From NCBI RefSeq assembly GCF_000758755.1, contig NZ_JRMV01000281.1:171981-235980 (forward strand): a stretch of DNA of 64,000 nt. Direction: 5' to 3'. This stretch comes from Actinomyces sp. S6-Spd3 (GTDB lineage Bacteria > Actinomycetota > Actinomycetes > Actinomycetales > Actinomycetaceae). The position numbers and the translations under genes were made by a program. Within the stretch, counting starts at the first letter, position 1. Each line of letters opens with the position of its first letter. Under the pieces are notes generated by a model. It was given only the letters and a program-made list of their open reading frames with translations. It made no database searches and was not told the DNA's origin. Below are positions 17,227 through 25,613 of this stretch, piece after piece.

Positions 17227-18267
17227 CTAGCCGCGCTTGCGCTTGCGCAATGCAGCGCCTGCACTTGCGCTCAGTGCCGCTGCTCCAGCAAGGAAAGCAA
17301 TGGGGCCACCCGTGCGCGCGAGCGTCGGCTTTGACGGGGTCGAAGCACTAGTCTGTGCCCCTGCCGAACTCGTGCTTGGGCTTACCGAAACCGTCGTTGA
17401 CTCACTAGCTGAAGGAGATGCAGCGCTTGTACTCACCGAAGCCGTCGGAGTGCTTGTGGTAGGTGTCGTTGAACTAACCGAAGGAGAAGGCGAGGGGGTG
17501 GGCGTTACACACGGCGAGGGGTCGAGGATTGGATCGACTTGTGTTCCAGCAGTCAGCGGAGCGACGGTGATATTGGCGGTCCAAGAGTCTGCGGAGGACT
17601 GTGCATTAGCGCCGGTGAATCCCGTGAGCGCCGCGGTGTTAGAGATGGTTGTTCCCGCGCCCTTTTCATTCACGCGTCCGAGCACGTGCAGCGTCGTGTA
17701 GTTCATGAAACCGAGCTGCCCTGCGCCGCCGTCCCAGATTCCAGTGCAGTGATCATAGGAACCAAAAGTCTTGGCATCAGTACAGGGGAAGGTGAAGTCT
17801 CGAATGAGGCCGTCGTCTGGGTTCGGATCAAAGTCGTGTCCTTCCCGGACCCAGAGGTGATCGACCGGAGGATAGGCAAGGATCTCGTTATTGCACAGTC
17901 GAGTCCACGAGTTTTGGTAGGTGATTCCCTCGGGCAGTAGGTCTTTCACATTGATGTTTGTCACTGTGCCAACGCCACGGTTAAGAATGTTGACGCGGTA
18001 AAGAACATAGTCGCCAACGTTAAAGTTCCCAATCGGGAAGTTAGCCGTCGAATCAAGAGCGATGGGGAGTCCGTTTGCGCCATAAACAGGCTGAGCGCCA
18101 GACATCTGGACGTGGGCCGCATCCTTCAAGACAATAAGATCAGCACCCTGGTTTGGATCAGCGCTGGCCTGGAACTTGGATGCTGAAACACCGACAATTC
18201 CCAGGGCAACACAGGCGCTGAGGAGTGCTGCACACAAACTGCGGCGTCGAGAACGATGGAGTGTCAT
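17227..18267 (-). CDS. LARTG-anchored surface protein with DUF11-like domain (paralogue A)
   Basis: 346 aa. Signal peptide (RRRSLCAALLSACVALGIVGVSA), then a region shared with the next gene that begins ADLIVLKDAAHVQMSG and contains VGDYVLYRVNILNRG and VKDLLPEGITYQNSWTR, the pattern of DUF11-type beta-sandwich repeats of surface proteins. A Pro/Ser/Thr-rich wall-spanning stalk (about 245-312) precedes the sorting signal LARTG, a hydrophobic stretch and the tail RKRKRG. LAxTG rather than LPxTG is the motif of class E sortases, typical of high-GC actinobacteria; no sortase gene is in the window. Weak ribosome-binding site agaagga. It lies 29 nt after paralogue B, probably in one transcript. Function unknown. 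Confidence 0.85.
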   Translation of the reverse strand: MTLHRSRRRSLCAALLSACVALGIVGVSASKFQASADPNQGADLIVLKDAAHVQMSGAQPVYGANGLPIALDSTANFPIGNFNVGDYVLYRVNILNRGVGTVTNINVKDLLPEGITYQNSWTRLCNNEILAYPPVDHLWVREGHDFDPNPDDGLIRDFTFPCTDAKTFGSYDHCTGIWDGGAGQLGFMNYTTLHVLGRVNEKGAGTTISNTAALTGFTGANAQSSADSWTANITVAPLTAGTQVDPILDPSPCVTPTPSPSPSVSSTTPTTSTPTASVSTSAASPSASESTTVSVSPSTSSAGAQTSASTPSKPTLARTGGPIAFLAGAAALSASAGAALRKRKRG

Positions 18268-18296
18268 GGTTTGTCGGTCCTTCTGTAAACGGGGGT

Positions 18297-19325
18297 TTAA
18301 TCGAGCTTACGCCTGCTCGAGACGAAAGATGATCCTGCAACAGTGGTGAGCACCGCTATCCCCCCAAGGAGTGCGAGGGGAACACCCGTACGCGCGAGTG
18401 TGGTTGTCTGCGGTGTGCGAGAGGCTGCTGTTGCGCTTGTCATTGCCGAGGCCTCGCTGGTGGTGGGCGTGGTAGTGGGGGCACTTGTGGTTGTGGAAGG
18501 AGCAGATGTACTCACCGAGGGGGAAGCCTGCGAAGACGTGGGGGAATCCGAAGGTGTCGGTGTTGAGCAAGGTGAGGGATCCGTGATCTCCTCAACCTGT
18601 GCACCGGTAGCAAGAGGTGCAACCGTAATATCTGCGGTCCACGAATCAACGGAGAGCTTTGAATTTTGAGGAGCGACATCCGCCAATCGAGCAGTGTTGG
18701 AAATTGTCTTTCCTGCGCCCTTCTTGTCGACACGTCCAAGGACGAACAAAGTTGAATATGAAGCGTATCCAAAATACTCAGTGCTACTCGTCCATGTTCC
18801 GCTGCAGTGGTCATAGGTCCCTGAGGAATATTCCTCAGGTGCGCGACAGGGGAAAGTAATCGGGCTGTCTGGGTACAGACTCTCGTCGGGATTCACGCTT
18901 TGGCTTTCGTGAACCCACAGGTGGTCGGTAGGAGCTATAACAATGTGTGTGCACCTGCGTGTCCAGGAGTTCTGATAGGTGACCCCTTCGGGAAGGAAAT
19001 CCGAAACAGTAAAGCTGTTCACGTCAGCATAATTGCGATTCAGGACATTGATACGGTAGACAACGTAGTCGCCGACCTCGAACTGTCCAATGGGAGCATC
19101 TGCGGTCGAATCAAGACCAATCGGGAGGCCGAATTCATCGTAGACGGGCTGCCCGCCCGACATCTGGACGTGGGCTGCATCCTTCAGGAGGATCAAGTCG
19201 GGGACGCGTTCTTCATCTGCCTGAGCCTGAAGTTGTGCGGTGGAGACCCCCGCAATACCCATTGCAACGCTAGCGGTGGCGAGGGTAGCAATGATGCTCC
19301 ACCCGCGCTGTGAACGCTTCAACAT
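18297..19325 (-). CDS. LARTG-anchored surface protein with DUF11-like domain (paralogue B)
   Basis: 342 aa from the ATG at 19325, which has ribosome-binding site ggagg 7 nt upstream; the open frame extends further but has no signal there. Signal peptide (SIIATLATASVAMGIAGVSTA), shared block PDLILLKDAAHVQMSG, DUF11-like VGDYVVYRINVLNRN and VSDFLPEGVTYQNSWTR, a Thr/Ser/Pro-rich stalk and the C-terminal signal LARTG with SRRKLD tail. It is a tandem paralogue of the following gene, with the same cysteine pattern around TFPC and YDHCSGTW (TFPC/YDHCTGIW in A), which suggests a conserved disulphide. Divergent from the membrane protein genes at 19517. Confidence 0.85.
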   Translation of the reverse strand: MLKRSQRGWSIIATLATASVAMGIAGVSTAQLQAQADEERVPDLILLKDAAHVQMSGGQPVYDEFGLPIGLDSTADAPIGQFEVGDYVVYRINVLNRNYADVNSFTVSDFLPEGVTYQNSWTRRCTHIVIAPTDHLWVHESQSVNPDESLYPDSPITFPCRAPEEYSSGTYDHCSGTWTSSTEYFGYASYSTLFVLGRVDKKGAGKTISNTARLADVAPQNSKLSVDSWTADITVAPLATGAQVEEITDPSPCSTPTPSDSPTSSQASPSVSTSAPSTTTSAPTTTPTTSEASAMTSATAASRTPQTTTLARTGVPLALLGGIAVLTTVAGSSFVSSRRKLD

Positions 19326-19481
19326 AACGTGCCTCCAAAACCTTAAAAACTCAGCAAGCTGTCTGAGCACAATACCGAGAAATGCTATCTGTAAGTAGCT
19401 GTTCAGTTCAAGAAAAACTGCCAGTTGTGCCTTAAAACTCATATGTTCTGAGCGAAAGGTCCTCGCTCACAACAGTTGTAG

Positions 19482-19487
19482 TATAAA
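19482..19487 (+). promoter_or_regulatory. -10 element upstream of the paralogous membrane-protein pair
   Basis: TATAAA at 19482-19487 in the divergent region 19326-19516, about 30 nt before the ATG at 19517; the ribosome-binding site gaggagga is at 19505-19512. No clear -35. Confidence 0.45.
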
Positions 19488-19516
19488 AATGTTGAAACAC
19501 ATTTGAGGAGGACAAA

Positions 19517-20236
19517 ATGAGTGAACCGACGATGCCGCCGAGCCTGCCGCCCATGAGCGGACAGTCAATTCCGCAGGGAAGCGTGCCAGCAACCGGCAGG
19601 ATTGAAAACGGTGACTACTATTTTGATAAGTTTGATGATCGTCCGATTCCCACAATGGTGAACCGACTGATCATTGAAAAAGGCTCGTGGACGAAAGCAA
19701 TCGTAGCCTTCGTTTTGGGTGGAGTTTTTCTCCTTGCATGTGTCAATTCCGTGCGCACTGAACAGTCAGTTGCAGCGATGATTCTTTGTTTCTTGATCGG
19801 GGCTCTCTTGATTGTCGCTGGGCTTGTCATGATGCCCCGCAAAGACTACATCGACTACCAGGGCTTCTATGTCACGAGCATTTTTGGCTCGAAGCGCTTC
19901 CCCTGGCCTCATTCGCGTACTAGTTTCTACGTCCGTAACACGCGGGCTGGAAACGCCGCTTCGGCGAGCGCTCGGATGACACAGACCTTCGACGTGAAAC
20001 TGATCAGTGCTGAGGGAATGCAGATTCCCTTGGGGATTGTCTTCACCGGTCCGAACTCCGATGAATTGGAATGGCGAGGCGTCGTTCAGTGCTCGCGTAT
20101 TTGGGATTGGGGCGTTGCAAGGGGCTACACCGTTGAAACGGGGGAGTATATTCCTCTTTCGGGAGTTGGAATTCACCAAGCACTTCGTCAGTCTCAGGAA
20201 GAACGCTACGGTCTTCGCCAGAACTTCAATCAATAA
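19517..20236 (+). CDS. membrane protein with PH-like domain (paralogue 1)
   Basis: 239 aa, strong ribosome-binding site gaggagga. A proline-rich N-terminus is followed by ENGDYYFDKFDDRPIP and two transmembrane segments (about 55-75 and 83-105). After these comes a beta-rich region (YIDYQGFYVTSIFGSKRFPWPHSRTSFYVR) resembling the bacterial PH-like bPH_6 domain (strand, strand, Trp). The C-terminus YIPLSGVGIHQALR ... QEERYGLR is nearly identical to the next gene. Not a recognised family of known function. Its TAA is directly followed by the ATG of paralogue 2. It is divergent from the two LARTG surface proteins and may share regulation with them. Confidence 0.72.
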   Translation: MSEPTMPPSLPPMSGQSIPQGSVPATGRIENGDYYFDKFDDRPIPTMVNRLIIEKGSWTKAIVAFVLGGVFLLACVNSVRTEQSVAAMILCFLIGALLIVAGLVMMPRKDYIDYQGFYVTSIFGSKRFPWPHSRTSFYVRNTRAGNAASASARMTQTFDVKLISAEGMQIPLGIVFTGPNSDELEWRGVVQCSRIWDWGVARGYTVETGEYIPLSGVGIHQALRQSQEERYGLRQNFNQ

Positions 20237-21019
20237 ATGAGTAATCTCCACGATCCTCAGCCTGCTGAGGATTCTTCTCGAGTATCACTTCCTCCCGCTG
20301 CTGGGGAGCGCATCGAGCCTCAGAAAGAAATTGCCTCGAAGATCGGGACGGTTGTAGACGGTGACTACTACTACGACCAAAACGACGAGAAGCCTATTCC
20401 TCTTGAAGCAGAGAGAATAGTCTTCGAAAAAGGCTCGACGTTTATGGTGATTTTGTCGTGGTGTTTAGCGCTCTTTCTCTCTCTGCCGTTCCCAACGATG
20501 CTGACCGAAGGAACAGACGCGGTCATTGACACGGATCATCCATTGATCTGGTCCTTCATGCTAGGGGGCGATCTGCTGATCATCGTCCTTCTCATTATTC
20601 ATGGTTTCCTTTATTTCCCAAGTACAGATTGTCTCGACTCCCAAGGGATCACCCTGTCGATCTTGTCAAGGAAAATACAGATTCCGTGGCCGCACTCGCG
20701 AACGGGTTTGTATGTTCGCCTTGTGAACCAGATAGGTCGAGGTCTTCAGACAGCTGAAGTGAAGGTGATTCGTCCAGACGGTTCCTCCGCGTTACTTCCT
20801 ATTACCTTCAGGGGAGTGGATTCAGTCAAAACTGAACGAAATGCTGTCATCCAATGCTCGCGGATCTGGGGCTGGGCGGTGGCAAAGGGCTATACCCAAG
20901 AGAGTGACGAGTACATTCCTCTTGCGGGACTAGGGGTTCAGCAGTCTCTTCGCCGTCGCCAGGAAGAACGCTACGGCCTTCGTGCCCATGTGAACGACAA
21001 CCAGGAAAACCTCCAATAG
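20237..21019 (+). CDS. membrane protein with PH-like domain (paralogue 2)
   Basis: 260 aa, starting directly at the stop of paralogue 1 (TAAATG) and so translationally coupled. Shares VDGDYYYDQNDEKPIP, two transmembrane segments (about 72-92 and 105-127), DCLDSQGITLSILSRKIQIPWPHSRTG (PH-like strands) and YIPLAGLGVQQSLRRRQEERYGLR with it. The polar N-terminal 45 residues and the loop between the membrane segments differ most. The arrangement looks like an old tandem duplication. Function unknown. A perfect 46-nt palindrome follows. Confidence 0.72.
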   Translation: MSNLHDPQPAEDSSRVSLPPAAGERIEPQKEIASKIGTVVDGDYYYDQNDEKPIPLEAERIVFEKGSTFMVILSWCLALFLSLPFPTMLTEGTDAVIDTDHPLIWSFMLGGDLLIIVLLIIHGFLYFPSTDCLDSQGITLSILSRKIQIPWPHSRTGLYVRLVNQIGRGLQTAEVKVIRPDGSSALLPITFRGVDSVKTERNAVIQCSRIWGWAVAKGYTQESDEYIPLAGLGVQQSLRRRQEERYGLRAHVNDNQENLQ

Positions 21020-21030
21020 GTCTTTCCTTC

Positions 21031-21076
21031 GTATAAAGGTGTGGGCCCGGCAGCTGCCGGGCCCACACCTTTATAC
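21031..21076. terminator. 46-nt perfect palindrome, bidirectional terminator
   Basis: Positions 21031-21053 and 21054-21076 are perfectly complementary (23-nt arms, AGCT centre). The ends are AT-rich (gtataaagg / cctttatac), so each direction has short T/A flanks. It separates the convergent membrane protein gene and valS. Confidence 0.85.
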
Positions 21077-21083
21077 CTAGAAC

Positions 21084-23843
21084 TTAGTTCTTCTTCTTAG
21101 CCGGGGCTTCGCCCAACTCGAAGGAAGCGACACGGATGGTGCCTTCATCTTCGGTAGAGTCTGCCGAGGCCTCGAAGTGAGCGGGACCCTGGATCTTCGT
21201 CGCGGCTGCAAGGTCTTCCAGAACTTCCTCAAGCAGGGGGATCATCTGCTCGGGAGCAGACACCGTCACCTCAAGGAAGGGGGTCCTGGGGGAGACTTTT
21301 GCTTCGGACTTCACGCGGCGAAGGACCACGAGTGCCTCGGAGGCAACGCCCAGCAACACGCTGGAAGCGTCCTCGATCGCGCCCTCAATACTCCCATCAG
21401 GGGTGACCTCAAGGTTGGAGGTGGTCGGCCATGCAGCCTGGTGGACGCTACCTTCGCGATACCAGCTCCACACCTCTTCGGTCACGAAGGGCAGGTAGGG
21501 AGCAAGCAAGCGAACGAAGGTATCGATGGCGATCGCCAGCGCTGCGCGGGCAGAAGCCGAAGCCTGATCACTCCACTTGCCCTCGCGGTTGTAGGCGCGT
21601 TCCTTCACGAGCTCCAAGTAGTCATCACAGAAGGTCCAGAAGAAGGACTCGGTGACTTCCAGTGCACGCGCGTGCTCGTAATTTTCCAGAGCCGTGGTCG
21701 CAGAAGAGACAACCTCGCGCAAAGCGGCAAGCATCGAACGGTCGAGGGGCTGGACAACGTGCGTGATATCCAGATCCAGATCTGCGTCTCCACCCATCGT
21801 GAGAGCGAACTTCGAAGCGTTGAGTACCTTGATGGCCAGGCGGCGGCCAATCTTCATCTGTGATTCGTCGAAAGCAGCATCCAAGCCCAGTCGAGCCGAA
21901 GCCGCCCAGTAACGCACCGCGTCCGAACCGAACTTCTCGAGCAGACCCATGGGGGTGACGACATTTCCCTTAGACTTCGACATCTTCTTGTGATCCGAGT
22001 CCAAGATCCACCCCGATAGACCGGCGTGTGCCCAGGGGAGTGCGCCGAATTCCAGATCGGCACGCACGACCGTTGAGAACAGCCAGGTTCGGATGATGTC
22101 CTGACCCTGCGGACGCAAGTCCATCGGGTAGGTACGAGAGAACAAGTCCTCGTCCTCAAGCCAACCGCAGGCAATCTGCGGGGAAAGTGAAGAGGTCGCC
22201 CAGGTATCCATGATGTCGAGTTCACCGATGAAACCACCGGCGACTCCGCGCTGATCCTCGGTGTAACCGGGAGCCGTATCCGATGAGGGATCGACAGGAA
22301 GCTGATCTTCGCTGGGGGTGATGATCTGGGTGTAATCGACTTCGCCACGGTCATCGACGCGGTACCACAGGGGGAAGGGGACGCCGAAGAAACGCTGGCG
22401 AGAGACCAACCAGTCGTTGTTGAGGCCACGTACCCAGTTCTCGTAGCGCACGCGCATGAAGTCCGGGTGGAACTCCAGTTCCTTACCGCGCTCGATGAGT
22501 TCCTGGTTCAGGTCCTTGCCAGTAGCAGGATTGACCCACGGCTTGCCACCGTTACGGATGTACCACTGACGCGAAGTCACGATCTCTAGGGGCTTGTCGC
22601 CCTTTTCGAAGAAGTTCGTCTGGCGCATCGTCTTCTGAGGTTCACCGCGCATCTCGCCGCTTGCCTCGAGGCGTGCAACCAGTGCCTCGCGAGCAGAGAA
22701 GGTTGTCTTCCCCGCAAGCTCAGCGAAGGCCTCGCGACCCTCAGCGGTGGTGATCCACTCGGGGGTTTCGGTCTGCAGGCGGCCGTCCTTGCGCAAAACG
22801 GTGCGCAGCGGAAGGTTCAGGTCACGCCACCAATCGATATCGGTCGTGTCACCGAAAGTACAGCACATGGCGATACCGGCGCCCTTGTCCATCTCTGCCT
22901 CGGGGTGGGGAAGAACAGGGACCTCAACACCGAAAACAGGAGAGGCAACCGTGGTGCCGAACAGCGGCTTGTAGCGCTCATCGTCGGGGTGAGCAATCAA
23001 GGCCACGCACGCGGGAAGGAGTTCGGGACGAGTTGTCTCAATGCAGACATCAACACCGTTCTCAACCGGCGCACCGGCTGCAGCGGCCTCGGCAGCGCGC
23101 GCGGGGTCGGTGATGTGGAAGGCGAGGCGGTGGTAGAAGCCCGGGTATTCGCGGCTCTCAAGCTCGGCCTGGGCAACCGCGGTCTGGAAGGTCACGTCCC
23201 ACAGGCCAGGAGCCTCAGCCTGATAGGCCTCGCCGCGCTCGAGATTGCGCAGGAAAGCAGCCTGGGCAACCTTGCGGGCGCGAGTACCGATGGTCTGGTA
23301 GTTCTGGGTCCAGTCAACCGACAGGCCCAAGTGGCGCCACAGATCTTCGAAGTGCTTCTCGTCCTCGACGGTCAAGCGCTCGCACAGCTCCACGAAATTA
23401 CGACGCGAGATCGGCACCTGATCGCGAGCCTTGATGGACTTGCCTTCGCCGCCAACATGAGGGGGCTCGAAGTTCGGATCATAGGGGAGGGTCGCATCGA
23501 CGCGAACCCCGAAGTAGTTCTGAACGCGACGCTCGGTAGGCAGGCCGTTATCGTCCCAGCCCATGGGGTAGAAGACCGATTTTCCCAGCATTCGCTGGAA
23601 ACGTGCGACGACGTCGGTGTGCGTGTACGAGAACACGTGGCCGACGTGAAGTGAACCCGAAACCGTGGGCGGGGGAGTGTCGATCGAGTAAACCTCTTGG
23701 CGGGGGCGGCTTCGATCAAAACGATAGGTTCCCTGATCTTCCCAACGCTGGTTCCACTGGGCTTCGAGGCCTTCAGTGGCGACCTTGTCCGGCACCTGGG
23801 GTGCGGGCAGCGAGGTTGGTTCGGCCTGGCGCTGAGCGCTCAT
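21084..23843 (-). CDS. valS: valyl-tRNA synthetase (archaeal-type)
   Basis: 919 aa. Class I synthetase: HIGH motif as HVGH (66-69, in TVSGSLHVGHVFSYTHTDV), the CP1 editing domain with CIETTRPELLPACVALIAHPDD, KMSKS as KKMSKSKGNVVTP (about 617-629) and an anticodon-binding domain. The wording around the active site (DTPPPTVSGSLH, YPMGWDDNGLPTERRV) is that of the archaeal/Rickettsia-type ValRS and not the usual bacterial PPPNVTG type, and the long C-terminal tRNA-binding coiled coil of standard bacterial ValRS is not apparent. Ribosome-binding site ggaga 8 nt before the ATG. TAGGCT at 23883-23888 is the likely -10. Confidence 0.95.
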   Translation of the reverse strand: MSAQRQAEPTSLPAPQVPDKVATEGLEAQWNQRWEDQGTYRFDRSRPRQEVYSIDTPPPTVSGSLHVGHVFSYTHTDVVARFQRMLGKSVFYPMGWDDNGLPTERRVQNYFGVRVDATLPYDPNFEPPHVGGEGKSIKARDQVPISRRNFVELCERLTVEDEKHFEDLWRHLGLSVDWTQNYQTIGTRARKVAQAAFLRNLERGEAYQAEAPGLWDVTFQTAVAQAELESREYPGFYHRLAFHITDPARAAEAAAAGAPVENGVDVCIETTRPELLPACVALIAHPDDERYKPLFGTTVASPVFGVEVPVLPHPEAEMDKGAGIAMCCTFGDTTDIDWWRDLNLPLRTVLRKDGRLQTETPEWITTAEGREAFAELAGKTTFSAREALVARLEASGEMRGEPQKTMRQTNFFEKGDKPLEIVTSRQWYIRNGGKPWVNPATGKDLNQELIERGKELEFHPDFMRVRYENWVRGLNNDWLVSRQRFFGVPFPLWYRVDDRGEVDYTQIITPSEDQLPVDPSSDTAPGYTEDQRGVAGGFIGELDIMDTWATSSLSPQIACGWLEDEDLFSRTYPMDLRPQGQDIIRTWLFSTVVRADLEFGALPWAHAGLSGWILDSDHKKMSKSKGNVVTPMGLLEKFGSDAVRYWAASARLGLDAAFDESQMKIGRRLAIKVLNASKFALTMGGDADLDLDITHVVQPLDRSMLAALREVVSSATTALENYEHARALEVTESFFWTFCDDYLELVKERAYNREGKWSDQASASARAALAIAIDTFVRLLAPYLPFVTEEVWSWYREGSVHQAAWPTTSNLEVTPDGSIEGAIEDASSVLLGVASEALVVLRRVKSEAKVSPRTPFLEVTVSAPEQMIPLLEEVLEDLAAATKIQGPAHFEASADSTEDEGTIRVASFELGEAPAKKKN

Positions 23844-23882
23844 ACATATTCTCCATCCGAGTCGTGGACTTATTACCGTCCA

Positions 23883-23888
23883 AGCCTA
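23883..23888 (-). promoter_or_regulatory. -10 element of valS
   Basis: TAGGCT on the minus strand, about 40 nt upstream of the valS ATG; unlike the leaderless cases this leaves a short leader with a Shine-Dalgarno sequence. An 8-bp inverted repeat TCATCGGC/GCCGATGA (23893-23900 and 23922-23929) lies just upstream and could be an operator. Confidence 0.4.
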
Positions 23889-24089
23889 CGTTTCATCGGC
23901 CCTCCGGTCTAGCGAGAACGCGCCGATGAGTCGCTCACAGTGGGGACGACACGGGAGCAGGCAGCGCCAAGCGCGTGACGTGTAATAAGACGTGTTCGTT
24001 ACATCCGCTCATCGAGCGGTCTGCGCGAGCGAAGAAGGAGAGCCTGAGTAGTCTGGATTAAGGATCGCTCACACTTGAAAAGGAGAGTC

Positions 24090-25448
24090 ATGGCTGCGGT
24101 GCACACACGTGATATCGGAGAAGAAACCCTCGATCTTCTTCGACGGCTGATCGCCTTGCAATCGGTCAATGACCTTACCCCAGATTCGGGACAGGAAATC
24201 AAGGCTGCCAATCTTTTTGAAGACTACTTTGCCGACCTTCCCGTGACGTGTGAACGCATTGAAGCCCATCCGGGTCGAACGACCTTAGTCGTCACGGTTC
24301 CCGGAACGGATCCCAGTTGCGAAGCTCTCACCCTTCTGGGACACACCGACGTTGTCCCAGTCGATGAAAAGCACTGGACGCACCCTCCTTTTGAAGGGGA
24401 AATCAGCGATGGGCAAATTTGGGGCCGAGGGAGCGTGGACATGCTCCACCTCACCGCTGCTATGGCTGTCGTCACTCGCCGCATCGCCCAAGAAATTGCC
24501 GATGGTGGCGCACGACCACGAGCGACCCTGACTTTCGTCGCTGCTGCGGATGAAGAAGCACGAGGCGGACTGGGAGTTCCGTGGATCGGTGAGCATCGCC
24601 CCGAGGCGTTCTCGTGGGATGCTTCGTTATCTGAAATGGGAGGCGCGCATATTCGAGGCGCCCGGGGCCGAGATAGCGTCGTTGTCATTGCCGGAGAAAA
24701 GGGAGCCGCGCAACGGCGTCTTCATGTACGCGGGGATGCCGGTCATGGATCGATTCCCCTTGGCCGAGTGAGTGCCGTCGAGATGCTAGGCAGGGTTTCG
24801 CATGCTCTCGCTCAAGCCCAATGGCCCCATGCCAGCGATGAAATCTGGGCGGGTTTTGTTCGCGCCTTCGAGTTCGATGCTCTTCTTGAAACTTCTTTGC
24901 TTGAGGGGAGCTACACCGGTGACTACAGCGAATTTGGTGATCTTGCTGCATACGCTCACGCCGTTTCGCATATGACTGTTGCGCAAACCGTTGTCAGGGC
25001 CGGAGGTCCGATTAACGTTCTTCCTTCCTCTGGCTACATTGAACTCGATATTCGTACTTTGCCTGGGCAAAGTGACGATGACGTCGATTGCGTGATTCTC
25101 GAGGCCTTGGGGGAGCTGGCCCCCCGCGTCCAGATCGAGCGCTTGCTCAGCGAGCCAGCCACGGCCTCGTCAATTGAGACGAAACTCTACCGAACAATCG
25201 AAGAAGTTTTTCGCGAAGCGCACCCCGGCGCAGTCGTGGTCCCCATCCTCTTCCCGGGAGGGTCAGACCTCAGGGTCGGCAGGCGCAAGGGGGGAGTGGG
25301 CTACGGTTTTGGATCATGTGCTTCCGGGGCGACACTCGGAGAGGTCTATTCGCAACTTCATGCTCACGACGAACATATGCCCATTGAAGACGTTGCCTCG
25401 ACCGCGCGTGAGCTAGAACGCCTTGTTCGCCTCTATATTGGCGAATAA
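24090..25448 (+). CDS. M20 family metallopeptidase
   Basis: 452 aa from the ATG at 24090 (ribosome-binding site aaaggaga); an in-frame TTG at 24075 lacks such a site. Dinuclear zinc peptidase fold: LLGHTDVVPVD (first His and Asp), WGRGSVDML (bridging Asp), AADEEARGG (catalytic Glu pair), ISEMGG-like SLSEMGG, GDAGHGSIP at the start of the dimerisation domain and LHAHDEHMPIEDV (last His ligand). M20 enzymes include carboxypeptidases, dipeptidases and deacylases; the exact substrate cannot be told. Placed 165 nt before an oligopeptide ABC operon, so a dipeptidase or acyl-amino-acid role would fit. Confidence 0.9.
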   Translation: MAAVHTRDIGEETLDLLRRLIALQSVNDLTPDSGQEIKAANLFEDYFADLPVTCERIEAHPGRTTLVVTVPGTDPSCEALTLLGHTDVVPVDEKHWTHPPFEGEISDGQIWGRGSVDMLHLTAAMAVVTRRIAQEIADGGARPRATLTFVAAADEEARGGLGVPWIGEHRPEAFSWDASLSEMGGAHIRGARGRDSVVVIAGEKGAAQRRLHVRGDAGHGSIPLGRVSAVEMLGRVSHALAQAQWPHASDEIWAGFVRAFEFDALLETSLLEGSYTGDYSEFGDLAAYAHAVSHMTVAQTVVRAGGPINVLPSSGYIELDIRTLPGQSDDDVDCVILEALGELAPRVQIERLLSEPATASSIETKLYRTIEEVFREAHPGAVVVPILFPGGSDLRVGRRKGGVGYGFGSCASGATLGEVYSQLHAHDEHMPIEDVASTARELERLVRLYIGE

Positions 25449-25613
25449 TTCCAGCACGTTTGGGGAATTTCTGCGCTTTGACTCTTGCCCAGTGAATGTG
25501 AGATTTGCTGTTACAAACGACCAGTACGTGGCACAACTCGCCAAGGGACCTGTTGACCCATATCGTTATATTTGTGCACGTCCGTGCGCGCCAAAGGAAC
25601 AAAGGAGAATTGG

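Noticed and set aside
17237-19313. Plus-strand open frames over the LARTG protein genes
   Set aside because: Val/Glu/Gly-rich mirror images of the Ser/Thr/Pro stalk codons; no starts or motifs.
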